DNA of 64,000 bases, taken from the NCBI RefSeq assembly GCF_017877135.1, contig NZ_JAGIPH010000004.1:248001-312000 (forward strand). Reading direction: 5' to 3'. Below are positions 43,817 through 53,960 of the stretch, piece after piece. How positions within the stretch are numbered: position 1 is the first letter of the stretch; each line of letters begins with the position of its first letter. The stretch is from Neorhizobium galegae. GTDB lineage: Bacteria; Pseudomonadota; Alphaproteobacteria; Rhizobiales; Rhizobiaceae. The translations under genes were made by a program, and so were the position numbers. Under the pieces are notes generated by a model, which was not told where the DNA came from, did no database searches, and saw nothing but the letters and a program-made list of their open reading frames with translations.

Positions 43817-44647
43817 ATGGCACGCAAGGTATCGACACGCCGCAAACTGATCATGAGCGCCATTGCCTGGACGCTCGGCATCCTGATCTTCTTCCCGATC
43901 CTCTGGACCTTCATCACCAGCTTCAAGACGGAAGCGGAAGCCGTGGCCTCGCCGCCGTCGTTCCTCTTCTTCCACTGGACGACGGAAAATTACGCGCAGG
44001 TTCAGGAGCGTTCGGATTATTTCCTGCACTTCATGAACTCGGTCGTGGTGTCGCTCGGCTCCACCTTCCTCGGTCTCCTCATCGCAATCCCGGCTGCCTG
44101 GGCCATGGCGTTTTCGCCGACCAAGCGCACCAAGGATGTGCTGATGTGGATGCTGTCGACGAAGATGATGCCGCCGGTCGGCGCGCTGATCCCGATCTAC
44201 CTCATCTTCCGCGATGGCGGCCTGCTCGATACCCGCACCGGTCTCGTCATCGTGCTGACGCTGATCAACCTGCCGATCATCGTGTGGATGCTCTACACCT
44301 ATTTCAAGGAAATCCCCGGCGAGATCCTGGAAGCGGCCCGCATGGACGGTGCATCGCTGCCGAAGGAAATCGTCTATGTGCTGACGCCGATGGCGGTTCC
44401 GGGTATTGCCTCGACGCTTCTCCTCAACATCATTCTCTCCTGGAACGAAGCCTTCTGGACGCTGAACCTCAGCGCCTCGAAAGCCGCGCCGCTCACCGCC
44501 TTCATTGCCTCCTATTCGAGCCCCGAAGGCCTGTTCTACGCCAAGCTTTCTGCCGCTTCGACCATGGCAATCGCGCCAATTCTCATCATGGGCTGGTTCA
44601 GCCAGAAACAACTCGTTCGCGGCCTCACCTTCGGTGCGGTCAAGTAG
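43817..44647 (+). CDS. smoG: Polyol ABC transporter permease SmoG
   Basis: The 276-residue MalG-type permease has six spans and the EAA loop [25 protein letters not shown]. The [27 protein letters not shown] segment matches SmoG/MtlG. It is closely linked to smoF (3-bp gap) and smoK (28-bp gap). Confidence 0.92.
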   Translation: MARKVSTRRKLIMSAIAWTLGILIFFPILWTFITSFKTEAEAVASPPSFLFFHWTTENYAQVQERSDYFLHFMNSVVVSLGSTFLGLLIAIPAAWAMAFSPTKRTKDVLMWMLSTKMMPPVGALIPIYLIFRDGGLLDTRTGLVIVLTLINLPIIVWMLYTYFKEIPGEILEAARMDGASLPKEIVYVLTPMAVPGIASTLLLNIILSWNEAFWTLNLSASKAAPLTAFIASYSSPEGLFYAKLSAASTMAIAPILIMGWFSQKQLVRGLTFGAVK

Positions 44648-44675
44648 GCTGAGCGGTCAACAAGGAATAACGACG

Positions 44676-45670
<995 letters not shown>

Positions 45671-45674
<4 letters not shown>

Positions 45675-46447
45675 GCGGAAGACTTCAGGGCAAATCCGCC
45701 ATCATCACCGGTTCGGCCCGCGGCATCGGTCGCGCCTTTGCGGAAGCCTATGTCCGCGAGGGGGCAACCGTCGCAATCGCCGATATCAACCTTGAGCGTG
45801 CCGCGGCAACAGCTGCCGAAATCGGCCCTCAGGCCTATGCCGTGGAACTTGACGTGACGCAGCAGGCCTCCATCGAGGCGGCCGTGCGCGCTGTCGAGGA
45901 AAAGACCGGCGGCGTCGATATCCTTATCAACAACGCCGCCCTCTTTGACCTGGCACCCATCGTCGAGATCACCCGCGAAAGCTATGACCGGCTGTTTTCG
46001 ATCAATGTTGCAGGCTCGCTTTTCATGCTGCAGGCCGTGGCGAAATCGATGATCGCCAAGGGCAAAGGCGGCAAGATCATCAACATGGCAAGCCAGGCCG
46101 GGCGGCGCGGCGAGGCGCTGGTCGCCGTCTACTGCGCCACCAAGGCCGCCATGATTTCGCTCACGCAGTCGGCCGGCCTCGATCTCATCCGCCACGGCAT
46201 TAACGTCAATGCGATTGCGCCGGGCGTGGTCGATGGCGAGCACTGGGACGGCGTCGACGCGCTGTTTGCCCGCCATGAAAACCTGCCGCTTGGCGAAAAG
46301 AAGCGACAGGTTGGTGCGGCTGTGCCCTTCGGGCGCATGGGCCGCGCCGAGGACCTGACCGGCATGGCCGTGTTCCTCGCCTCTGCCGACGCCGATTATA
46401 TCGTTGCCCAGACCTACAATGTCGATGGCGGCAACTGGATGAGCTGA
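45671..46447 (+). CDS. smoS: Sorbitol dehydrogenase, short-chain type (SmoS)
   Basis: The 258-residue short-chain dehydrogenase has the NAD-binding TGSARGIG near residue 14, NNAA near 89, catalytic Ser in [12 protein letters not shown] and YCATK (Tyr/Lys near 155-159). Length and [26 protein letters not shown] match SmoS (sorbitol/galactitol dehydrogenase), which oxidises D-sorbitol to fructose. It is translationally coupled to smoK. Confidence 0.92.
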
Positions 46448-46509
46448 TGGCCCGCACGCGGGCGATCACGCTGCAATCTTACTCCCTGGGACCCTTCGAG
46501 GACCGCACC

Positions 46510-47991
46510 ATGACTGTCAAAATCTCCCTCTCCACCCTCTCCGATGCAGCGGCCACGGCGGCTATCCCGGCCTATGATCGTGCGGCTCTTTCCGCCGGCA
46601 TCCTGCATTTCGGCGTCGGCAATTTCCATCGCGCCCATCAGGCGGTCTACTTGGATGACCTTTTCAACGAGGGGTTCGATCATGACTGGGCCATCGTCGG
46701 TGCCGGTGTCCTGCCCTCCGACCAGGCGATGCGCAAAAAACTTCAGGCGCAGGATTTCCTGACGACGGTGGTCGAGCAGGACAACAACCGCACCGCCGCC
46801 CGCGTGACCGGGCCGATGGTCGATATCCTGCCGGTCGGCGATCAGGCAGCCATCATTGCAGCTCTCACCGATCCGAAGATCCGCATCGTCTCGATGACCA
46901 TTACCGAAGGCGGCTATTTCATCGACGCCAATGGCGATTTCAACCCGGCGCATCCGGCCATCCGCGCCGATGCTGAAAATCCCGCCGCGCCGAAGACGGT
47001 CTTCGGCCTCATCATCGCCGGGCTGAAGGCGCGCCGCGAAAAAGGGATCGCGCCCTTCACCGTAATGTCCTGCGACAACATTCCCGGCAACGGCCATGTG
47101 ACGGAAAATACCGTCTGTGGCCTTGCAAAACTCTCCGATCCGGATTTTGCCGCCTGGATCCACGACAATGTCGCCTTTCCCAATTCTATGGTGGACCGCA
47201 TCACACCGGCCACCGGCGCCCGCGAGATCGATTTTCTGCGCAACACGTTCGAGATCGAAGACGGCTGGCCGGTCTTCTGCGAGGAGTTCAAGCAATGGGT
47301 GATGGAAGATCATTTCCCCGCCGGTCGCCCCGCCCTTGAAAAGGTCGGCGTGCAGTTCGTCGAGGATGTGGCACCCTACGAGCTGATGAAGATCCGTATC
47401 CTCAACGGTGGCCATGCGGCAATCGCCTATCCGGCAGCGCTTCTCGATATCCATTTCGTGCATGAGGCAATGGAACATCCGCTCATCCGGGCATTTCTGG
47501 AAAAGCTGGAAAAGGAAGAAATCATCCCCATCGTGCCGCCGGTGCCCGATACCAGCCTTGAGGCCTATTACGATCTGATCGAGCGGCGTTTCCTCAACCC
47601 GAAGATCGGCGACACCATCCCGCGCCTTGCACAGGATGGCTCCAATCGTCAACCGAAATTCATCCTGCCATCTACCGCCGACCGCTTGCAGCGCGGCGAA
47701 GATATCGTCGGCCTGTCGCTGGTGTCGGCTCTCTGGTGCCGTTACTTTGCCGGCACATCCGACAGCGGCAGGACGATCGTCTTCAACGATGCGAGCGCCG
47801 AAAAGCTGCAGGCGGCAGCGCTTGCGGCCAAAACCGATCCAATGGCCTTTCTGGCTTTCGATGAAATCTTCGGCGCCGTCTCCGGCTCGCAGCATTTCCG
47901 TGACCGGTTTGCCCATGCGCTTCAGACATTGTGGTCCAAAGGCACGGCCGCCACACTTCAGCTCTATCTCGAGGGCCGACTCGTCGGCTAG
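46510..47991 (+). CDS. mtlK: Mannitol 2-dehydrogenase
   Basis: The 493-residue protein is a long-chain polyol dehydrogenase: GVGNFHRAHQAVYLDDLF near the N-terminus binds NAD, VTITEGGYF-like SMTITEGGYFIDANG, and the catalytic region KIRILNGGHAAIAYPA (Lys and following Asn/His). MtlK converts D-mannitol (and D-arabitol in some species) to D-fructose. The start is ATG 46510; the open frame to 46447 overlaps the smoS stop and adds unlike residues. Length is exactly that expected. Confidence 0.92.
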   Translation: MTVKISLSTLSDAAATAAIPAYDRAALSAGILHFGVGNFHRAHQAVYLDDLFNEGFDHDWAIVGAGVLPSDQAMRKKLQAQDFLTTVVEQDNNRTAARVTGPMVDILPVGDQAAIIAALTDPKIRIVSMTITEGGYFIDANGDFNPAHPAIRADAENPAAPKTVFGLIIAGLKARREKGIAPFTVMSCDNIPGNGHVTENTVCGLAKLSDPDFAAWIHDNVAFPNSMVDRITPATGAREIDFLRNTFEIEDGWPVFCEEFKQWVMEDHFPAGRPALEKVGVQFVEDVAPYELMKIRILNGGHAAIAYPAALLDIHFVHEAMEHPLIRAFLEKLEKEEIIPIVPPVPDTSLEAYYDLIERRFLNPKIGDTIPRLAQDGSNRQPKFILPSTADRLQRGEDIVGLSLVSALWCRYFAGTSDSGRTIVFNDASAEKLQAAALAAKTDPMAFLAFDEIFGAVSGSQHFRDRFAHALQTLWSKGTAATLQLYLEGRLVG

Positions 47992-48000
47992 AGTGATGTC

Positions 48001-48687
48001 ATGACGAACTCGGCGCCGCTGATAATCTTCGACTGCGATGGCGTGCTGGTGGACAGCGAGCCGCTGTCCATCCGCGTTCTGGTGGATGCGGTAAAGGCGC
48101 ATGGCGTCGTCATGACGGAGGCGGAGGCCTATCGCCACTTTCTCGGCAGAAGCCTTGCAACCATGGTGTCCGTCCTCGACGAGACCTTCGGTGTCGAAGC
48201 CAACGAAGCATTTCTCGACCGGATGCGGGCGGATCTGTACGCCCGCTTCGAACAGGAACTGCAACCCATTGCCGGCATTGCCGCAGCGCTCCAGGCGCTT
48301 AATTGGCGGTTCTGCGTGGCCTCGTCCAGCCAGCCGGAGCGTATCCGTCTGTCGCTCGGCCTCACCGGTCTTGTCGATTTCTTCGAGCCGCATATATTCA
48401 GCGCCACCATGGTGAAGAACGGCAAGCCGGCGCCGGATCTTTTCCTTTACGCGGCAGAGCAGATGGGAGTGGCTCCGCAGCATTGCATCGTGATTGAGGA
48501 CAGTCCCGCCGGGATTCTGGCGGCAAAACGCGCGGGAATGGCAGTGTTCGCCTTTACCGGCGGCTCGCATGCAGACCGGGAGGAGTACCGGGCAGACATC
48601 ACGGCTCTGGCACCCGATGCCGAGTTTGACGCCATGTCCGATTTGATCCACCTTGTCCATAACCATATCGACGGTTGCAGCCGGTAG
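48001..48687 (+). CDS. HAD-superfamily hydrolase (phosphoglycolate phosphatase/beta-phosphoglucomutase-like)
   Basis: The 228-residue enzyme has the HAD motifs I FDCDGVLVDSEP, II ASSSQP, III KNGKPAPDLFLYA and IV VIEDSPAGILAAKRAG, with a helical cap between I and II. It hydrolyses a small phosphate ester. It lies nine bases after mtlK and before a sugar kinase, so it may act on a sugar or polyol phosphate and prevent its build-up. Confidence 0.88.
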   Translation: MTNSAPLIIFDCDGVLVDSEPLSIRVLVDAVKAHGVVMTEAEAYRHFLGRSLATMVSVLDETFGVEANEAFLDRMRADLYARFEQELQPIAGIAAALQALNWRFCVASSSQPERIRLSLGLTGLVDFFEPHIFSATMVKNGKPAPDLFLYAAEQMGVAPQHCIVIEDSPAGILAAKRAGMAVFAFTGGSHADREEYRADITALAPDAEFDAMSDLIHLVHNHIDGCSR

Positions 48688-48725
48688 CAGCGGCGGGCGC
48701 ACCATAAGCGCCATGTCTTGAGAAA

Positions 48726-50339
48726 ATGGCTTTCAGGGATGATGGGGAATATGACCTGATGCGTGCGCACCTGGTGGCGGTCGATGTGGGGACGACCAGC
48801 GCGCGGGCCGGCGTTTTTACCCGAGACGGCAGGCTTCTTGCCAAGGCACGGCATCCGATCGTGATGCGCCGCGATGGCGATGCCTTTGCCGAGCATGATT
48901 CGGAAGACATCTGGCGGGCTGTGTGCCATGCGGTGCGCCAAGCGATCGGTGAAGCGGGTCTTGCCGCCAGCGATATTGCAGCGCTTGGTTTCGATGCCAC
49001 CTGCTCGCTGGTGCTGCGCGATCGTGAGGGCGCCCCGCTTGCCGTCTCTCACCAGGGTGAAGATCGTTTCGATACGATTGTCTGGCTCGATCACCGTGCC
49101 GTGCTGGAGGCGGAACGGTTGAGCGCCATGGCCCATCCGGTGCTCCGGTTTTCCGGCGGTTCGCTCTCGCCGGAAATGCAGATCCCCAAGCTGATGTGGT
49201 TGAAGACGCATCTGCCCGACAGCTGGCAGCGGGCCGGCTATGCCTTTGATCTTGCCGATTTTCTCACTTGGCGCGCAACCGGCTCCAATGCGCGCTCGCG
49301 CTCCACCCTGACTGCCAAATGGAACTATCTGTCGCATGAAGATCCGGGCTGGCATGCCGGCTTCCTTGACGCCGCAGGCCTTGAGGATCTTGTTGAAAGG
49401 GCCTCCCTGCCGAAGGACACGCTTGCCGTCGGCGATGCCGCCGGCCGTCTCCTGCCAGAAGCTGCCGATGGCCTCGGGCTGGATGTCGAGTGCGTCGTGG
49501 CTGCTGGCCAGATCGATGCCTATGCCGGTGCACTTGGGGCTCTGGGCGCTGTTGCGGGGCATCCCGACATGGAGCGCAATCTGGCGCTGATTGGGGGAAC
49601 GTCGAGCTGTCTGGTTGCGCTATCGCGCCAGCCGCTGCCGGGGCATAGTCTCTGGGGACCCTATTACGAGGCACTGCTTGCCGGTCACTGGCTGGTCGAG
49701 GGAAGCCAGTCGGCCACCGGCGCGCTTCTCGATCATATGGTGCGCATGCATGCGGCGGGCGGCGAACCGACGCCAGGCCTTCACCAACGCATCATCGACC
49801 GCATTGCCGTCCTGCGGGCCACCGAGGGCCATCGTCTCGGCGAGGGGATCGACATCCTGCCGGATTTCCATGGCAACCGGTCTCCGCTTGCCGATCCGCG
49901 CGCGACCGGCGTCGTGAGCGGGTTGACGCTCGATGCCTCCTTTGACGGGCTTTGCCGCATCTACTGGCGCACCTGCGTGGCGCTGGTGCTCGGCATCCGC
50001 CATATCCTGGAAACCATGGAGACGTTCGGTCACGGCTTCGACATGCTGCATGTGGCCGGAGGGCATGTGCAGAACCCGCTGCTGATCGAGCTCTATGCCG
50101 ATATAACCGGTCACCCCGTGCGCGTGCCCTCTGCCCCGGATGCCGTACTCGCGGGCTCTGCGATGGCCGCGGCGGTTGCAGCAGGGCTTTACCCTTCGCT
50201 TGCCGATGCCGGACTTGCCATGGACCTTGGCGGCGAGATCCGTGCGCCCAATGCCGCGGTGCGCGCCGATTACGACCGTGATTACCGCAGGTTCCTCGCG
50301 ATGCATCGCCACCGCGCCGAACTCGAAGCCATCACCTGA
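48726..50339 (+). CDS. FGGY-family carbohydrate kinase (ribulokinase-like)
   Basis: The protein of 526-537 residues has the FGGY ATP-binding start VAVDVGTTSARAGVF, GFDATCSLVL, the GQIDAYAGALGAL segment and ALIGGTSSCLVAL, and LHVAGGHVQNPLLIELYADIT near the end. These features match the FGGY group that phosphorylates D-ribulose and related pentuloses rather than xylulokinase or glycerol kinase. In a sorbitol/mannitol operon, arabitol or ribitol oxidised to a pentulose would be a natural source of substrate. ATGs at 48726 and 48759 are both possible starts; neither has a strong ribosome site. Confidence 0.85.
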   Translation: MAFRDDGEYDLMRAHLVAVDVGTTSARAGVFTRDGRLLAKARHPIVMRRDGDAFAEHDSEDIWRAVCHAVRQAIGEAGLAASDIAALGFDATCSLVLRDREGAPLAVSHQGEDRFDTIVWLDHRAVLEAERLSAMAHPVLRFSGGSLSPEMQIPKLMWLKTHLPDSWQRAGYAFDLADFLTWRATGSNARSRSTLTAKWNYLSHEDPGWHAGFLDAAGLEDLVERASLPKDTLAVGDAAGRLLPEAADGLGLDVECVVAAGQIDAYAGALGALGAVAGHPDMERNLALIGGTSSCLVALSRQPLPGHSLWGPYYEALLAGHWLVEGSQSATGALLDHMVRMHAAGGEPTPGLHQRIIDRIAVLRATEGHRLGEGIDILPDFHGNRSPLADPRATGVVSGLTLDASFDGLCRIYWRTCVALVLGIRHILETMETFGHGFDMLHVAGGHVQNPLLIELYADITGHPVRVPSAPDAVLAGSAMAAAVAAGLYPSLADAGLAMDLGGEIRAPNAAVRADYDRDYRRFLAMHRHRAELEAIT

Positions 50340-50405
50340 CCGGCTGCTTATTGTTCGCGGCCCAGCGTGCACCTACATCCAGGTCCTCAACGGAGCCTGC
50401 CACGC

Positions 50406-51152
50406 ATGATCTTTCAATCCGCGCGACTGTCCCTCTTGAACCTTTTTGCGCCGGAAACGCGCTCGGCCTTCTGGAAAGTGCTGGGGCTGACGATCCTGGT
50501 GCTGATCGGTCTTTGGTTTGCGCTGCGCGGCATCTTCATCGGTTATGTCTGGCCCTACTTTGCCGATCTTCTGCCGAGCGTGCCGGACTGGGCGGGCTGG
50601 CTCACCTTCATCTTTGCGATCCTCGCCGGCATCGGGCTGGCGCTTGGCCTTGCGCTGTTGATCGCACCGGTGACCGCGCTGATTGCCGGCCTGTTTCTCG
50701 ACGATGTGGCCGAAGTGGTGGAAAAGCGCGACTATCCGAACGATCCGCCCGGCACGGAACTGCCGCTCGCGCGTGCCATGGTGGAATCGGTGCAGTTTCT
50801 CGGCGTGGTGATCATCGGCAACATCATCGCGCTGTTTCTGCTCTTCCTGCCGGGCATCAATCTCGTCGCCTTCTTTCTGGTGAACGGCTACCTTCTGGGG
50901 CGGGAGTTCTTCGAATTTGCGGCCATGCGCTTTCGCCCGCCGGTTGAGGCCAAGGCATTTCGCCGCAAGCACCAGGGCACGGTGTTTCTGGCTGGCCTGC
51001 TGATTGCCGGCTTTCTGGCGATCCCGATCGTCAACCTGCTGACGCCGCTGTTTGCCGCCGGCCTGATGGTACATCTGCACAAGGCCCTGAGCGCGCGCGA
51101 TCCGTCATTCGCTGTTGCGGAGGGCATCCGCGCCCAGCATCTGCGCGGGTAG
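50406..51152 (+). CDS. EI24-domain (CysZ-like) membrane protein
   Basis: The 248-residue protein has four to six hydrophobic segments: about 25-45, 65-105, 135-165 and 195-225, with the EI24 block LLIAPVTALIAGLFLDDVAEVVEKRDYP. CysZ proteins of this family permit sulfate entry, but many EI24 proteins of rhizobia have no tested role. The 3' end overlaps the convergent nth gene by 48 bp. Confidence 0.8.
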   Translation: MIFQSARLSLLNLFAPETRSAFWKVLGLTILVLIGLWFALRGIFIGYVWPYFADLLPSVPDWAGWLTFIFAILAGIGLALGLALLIAPVTALIAGLFLDDVAEVVEKRDYPNDPPGTELPLARAMVESVQFLGVVIIGNIIALFLLFLPGINLVAFFLVNGYLLGREFFEFAAMRFRPPVEAKAFRRKHQGTVFLAGLLIAGFLAIPIVNLLTPLFAAGLMVHLHKALSARDPSFAVAEGIRAQHLRG

Positions 51153-51857
51153 TTCGGCAAGCGGCACCGGCACGTCACAGGTCTTGGCCGGATAGCGACA
51201 GAGATCGGCAATCACGCACGCCTCGCATTCCGGCTTGCGGGCCTTGCAGGTGTAGCGCCCGTGCAGGATCAGCCAGTGATGGGCGTGAAACAGGTATTGC
51301 TTCGGAATGACCCGGAGCAGGTTTTCCTCCACCGCATCCGGCGTGCTGCCCGGGGCCAGCTTCAGCCGGTTGGCAAGGCGAAACACATGAGTATCGACGG
51401 CAAGCGTTGGAATGCCGAAGGCCATCGACATCACCACATTGGCCGTCTTGCGCCCGACGCCCGGCAGCCGCATCAGCTCTTCCCGGGTTTTCGGAACCTC
51501 GCTGCCGAATTCCTCGATCAGCAGGCGCGACAGCGCAATGACGTTCTTGGCCTTGTTGCGATAAAGCCCGATCGTCTTGATATGCTCGGTCACGCCCTCT
51601 TCGCCGAGCGCCAGCATCTTTTCCGGGGTATCGGCGATCTCAAACAGTTTTTTTGTGGCGCGGTTGACGCCGATATCGGTGGCCTGCGCCGACAGCGCCA
51701 CCGCCACCACCAGCGTGAACGGGTTCACATGCTCCAGTTCGCCTTTTGGCTCCGGCCGTTGGATGCTGAAGCGTCGAAAGATCTCCTCGATCTCCGCCTT
51801 GCTATAGGCGGAGCGGGCATGCCTGCGGCTTCTCGCCGCGCCATTTGACTTTTGCAA
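51105..51857 (-). CDS. nth: Endonuclease III (DNA glycosylase/AP lyase)
   Basis: The 250-residue protein has the helix-hairpin-helix LPGVGRKTANVV with catalytic Lys, the GPD Asp in LAVDTHVFRLANR, and the iron-sulfur cluster cysteines C-X6-C-X2-C-X5-C near the C-terminus (CKARKPECEACVIADLC). It removes oxidised pyrimidines from DNA. The only reasonable start is TTG 51857. It is transcribed divergently from the DUF2244 gene and converges with the EI24 gene. Confidence 0.95.
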   Translation of the reverse strand: MQKSNGAARSRRHARSAYSKAEIEEIFRRFSIQRPEPKGELEHVNPFTLVVAVALSAQATDIGVNRATKKLFEIADTPEKMLALGEEGVTEHIKTIGLYRNKAKNVIALSRLLIEEFGSEVPKTREELMRLPGVGRKTANVVMSMAFGIPTLAVDTHVFRLANRLKLAPGSTPDAVEENLLRVIPKQYLFHAHHWLILHGRYTCKARKPECEACVIADLCRYPAKTCDVPVPLAELPAQMLGADALRNSE

Positions 51858-51929
51858 GGTTTACCTATGGGATTGTGACGTCGAAATTGCCATTTAGCTT
51901 CTATGACAAGGCGCGCGAGGGAAGGCAAC

Positions 51930-52412
51930 GTGGACAGGCTGGAGGATAACCCGGTTTTTGCAGCCGAGCTGACGCCCTATCGCTCGCTTGGGCGAAAGGG
52001 CTTTCGCATCTTGCTTGCCGTGAGCGGTGCCGTCTGCCTGCTGCATGGCCTGTTCTTCATGGCAACCGGCGCCTGGCCGATCGGTCTGTTCTTCGGACTG
52101 GATTTCTTCCTGCTCTACGGCGCTTTCTGGCTGAACTACCGCGCCGGCCGCGCCCGGGAGGAAGTCACGGTGTCGCGCACCAATGTCTTTATCCGCAAGT
52201 TCTCGCCGGCAGGGCGCATGGTGGAGCATCGGTTCAATCCGTTCTGGACGCGCTTTCGCGTGCGCCGGCATCAGGAATACGGCATCACCTCCATGCATGT
52301 GTGCGGCGAGGGGCGGCTGACGGATGTAGGCTCCTTTCTCAACCCGGATGATCGCGAAAGTTTCGCCAAGGCGTTTCGCGGGGCGCTCGCCACGGTGAAG
52401 CAGCGGATCTGA
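51930..52412 (+). CDS. DUF2244 membrane protein
   Basis: The protein of about 160 residues has two adjacent membrane spans (about 28-72 counted from this start: ILLAVSGAVCLLHGLFF and GLFFGLDFFLLYGAFWL) followed by a soluble beta-rich part, the layout of DUF2244 proteins of alphaproteobacteria. GTG 51930 with GAGGGAAGG upstream is a better start than ATG 51903. Function unknown; possibly in an operon with the Ada-like gene downstream. Confidence 0.8.
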   Translation: MDRLEDNPVFAAELTPYRSLGRKGFRILLAVSGAVCLLHGLFFMATGAWPIGLFFGLDFFLLYGAFWLNYRAGRAREEVTVSRTNVFIRKFSPAGRMVEHRFNPFWTRFRVRRHQEYGITSMHVCGEGRLTDVGSFLNPDDRESFAKAFRGALATVKQRI

Positions 52413-52490
52413 GGTCGGCGTGACGCAAGAATCGGGTGGCGTCTTTTGCCTGCCCGTGGTGAATTCATCCTCGACATGAGGACTTTTCCG

Positions 52491-53369
52491 ATGAACGCCT
52501 TTTCGCCCATACCCGCCACCGACATCACACCAGAGGGTGAGGATTATGCCGTGGTCAAGCAGGTCATCGAACGCATCACGCTCGATTACCGCGACCAGCC
52601 GTCGCTCGAGAGGATCGCCGCCGACCTCGACCGCTCGCCGACCCAGCTTCAGAAGGTTTTCACCCGCTGGGCGGGCCTGTCGCCGAAAGCCTTCCTGCAG
52701 GCTGTGACACTCGATCACGCCAAGCGGCTGTTGGGGCACGAGCAATTGCCGCTTCTGGAAGCCTCCTATGAAGTGGGTCTTTCCGGTCCGGGCCGGCTGC
52801 ATGATCTTTTCGTCACCCATGAAGCGATGAGCCCCGGCGAGTGGAAGGCCAAGGGCGGCGGGCTGACGATTTCCTACGGCTTCCACCCGTCGCCCTTCGG
52901 TTTGGCGCTGGTGATGGCAACCGACCGCGGACTTGCGGGCCTTGCCTTTGCCGATGACGAAGGGGGCAAGGCTGCCTGCTTCGAGGACATGGCCAAACGC
53001 TGGCCGAATGCCGTCTATGTCGAGGACCAGGCCGCAACCGCGCCCTACATCGCCCGCGCCTTCGATCCCTCTTGCTGGTGCGCGGAAGAACCGCTACGCG
53101 TGGTTTTGATCGGTTCGGATTTTCAGGTGCGCGTTTGGCAGAGCCTTTTGAAAATTCCGTTCGGCAAGGCCGTCACCTATTCGGACGTCGCCCGCGACAT
53201 CGGCCAGCCGACGGCCAGCCGGGCGGTGGGCGCTGCCATCGGCCGCAACCCCATCTCCTTCGTCGTGCCCTGCCACCGGGCGCTCGGCAAAAGCGGAGCG
53301 CTCACCGGTTATCACTGGGGGCTCACCCGCAAGCGCGCCATTCTCGGCTGGGAGGCGGGCAAGGCGTGA
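52491..53369 (+). CDS. Ada-like protein: AraC helix-turn-helix plus O6-methylguanine-DNA methyltransferase
   Basis: The 292-residue protein combines an AraC-type DNA-binding domain (about 10-115; LERIAADLDRSPTQLQKVFTRW) with a methyltransferase domain (about 120-290) holding the acceptor Cys in VVPCHRALGKSGALTGYHWG. It transfers alkyl groups from O6-methylguanine to itself. Compared with E. coli Ada it lacks the N-terminal zinc domain that repairs phosphotriesters, so methylation-triggered activation through that route is not possible. The start is ATG 52491 behind GAGGA. Confidence 0.9.
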   Translation: MNAFSPIPATDITPEGEDYAVVKQVIERITLDYRDQPSLERIAADLDRSPTQLQKVFTRWAGLSPKAFLQAVTLDHAKRLLGHEQLPLLEASYEVGLSGPGRLHDLFVTHEAMSPGEWKAKGGGLTISYGFHPSPFGLALVMATDRGLAGLAFADDEGGKAACFEDMAKRWPNAVYVEDQAATAPYIARAFDPSCWCAEEPLRVVLIGSDFQVRVWQSLLKIPFGKAVTYSDVARDIGQPTASRAVGAAIGRNPISFVVPCHRALGKSGALTGYHWGLTRKRAILGWEAGKA

Positions 53370-53418
53370 GGGGCAAATTTTCTTTGTGCCGCACAGCCGG
53401 GTGTGAGAGACTGACCGC

Positions 53419-53655
53419 ATGAAAACCTCGATTGACCTTCCTGATGACATCTCGCGCCGTATCGACCAACTGGCCGAACGGACCAGCCTGACGCGCAGCC
53501 GGATTGTCGAGGATGCACTTTCCCACGGACGCTCCCTTGCGTGGCAGGAAAAATGGATTGCGGGTGTCCAGGCCGGCATCGCGGATGCGGACAAGGACGA
53601 ATTTGCCTCGCCGGCTGACATCGACGCGCTCTTGACCAGATACGATCAGGTCTGA
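53419..53655 (+). CDS. Ribbon-helix-helix antitoxin (CopG/ParD-like)
   Basis: This 78-residue protein begins KTSIDLPDDISRRIDQLAERTSLTRSRIVEDAL, an RHH DNA-binding fold (residues 2-40), with an acidic C-terminal tail that would wrap the toxin. It is four bases before a ParE/RelE toxin gene, giving the usual antitoxin-first order, and should repress the pair. Confidence 0.85.
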   Translation: MKTSIDLPDDISRRIDQLAERTSLTRSRIVEDALSHGRSLAWQEKWIAGVQAGIADADKDEFASPADIDALLTRYDQV

Positions 53656-53659
53656 TCGC

Positions 53660-53947
53660 ATGCAGGTCGTCTGGACGCGACGATCCATTGGAGAACTCAC
53701 CGCCATCGGCGATTACATCGCCCAGCATAATCCGTCGGCTGCAGCCCGGGTCGTCAAGGATATCCATCGCAGAACCGTTCGGCTCCTGTCGGCCAATCCG
53801 TTCCTCGGTCGCCGTGGAGAGATCGAGGGGACGCGTGAACTGGTGCTGCCGAACCTGCCCTATATCGTCGCCTACCGGGTGCGGGAGGATCAGGTCGAAG
53901 TGCTGTTCGTGCAGCACGCGGCACGGGAATGGCCAGACGATATCTGA
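53660..53947 (+). CDS. ParE/RelE-family toxin
   Basis: The 95-residue protein has the ParE fold pattern: WTRRSIGELTAIGDYIAQHNP, ANPFLGRRGEIEGTRELVLPN and YIVAYRVREDQVEVLFVQHAAREWP. Such toxins inhibit DNA gyrase (ParE) or cut mRNA (RelE); RELVLPNLPYIVAYRV favours ParE. It forms a stand-alone toxin-antitoxin module with the preceding gene. Its 3' end faces the SorC regulator gene with a gap of only 13 bp. Confidence 0.85.
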   Translation: MQVVWTRRSIGELTAIGDYIAQHNPSAAARVVKDIHRRTVRLLSANPFLGRRGEIEGTRELVLPNLPYIVAYRVREDQVEVLFVQHAAREWPDDI

Positions 53948-53960
53948 ACGCCGTTGTCGT

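Noticed and set aside
46414..48714. Open minus-strand frame of 766 codons opposite mtlK and the HAD gene
   Set aside because: Both plus-strand genes are fully recognisable. The minus frame shows no motif or ribosome site.
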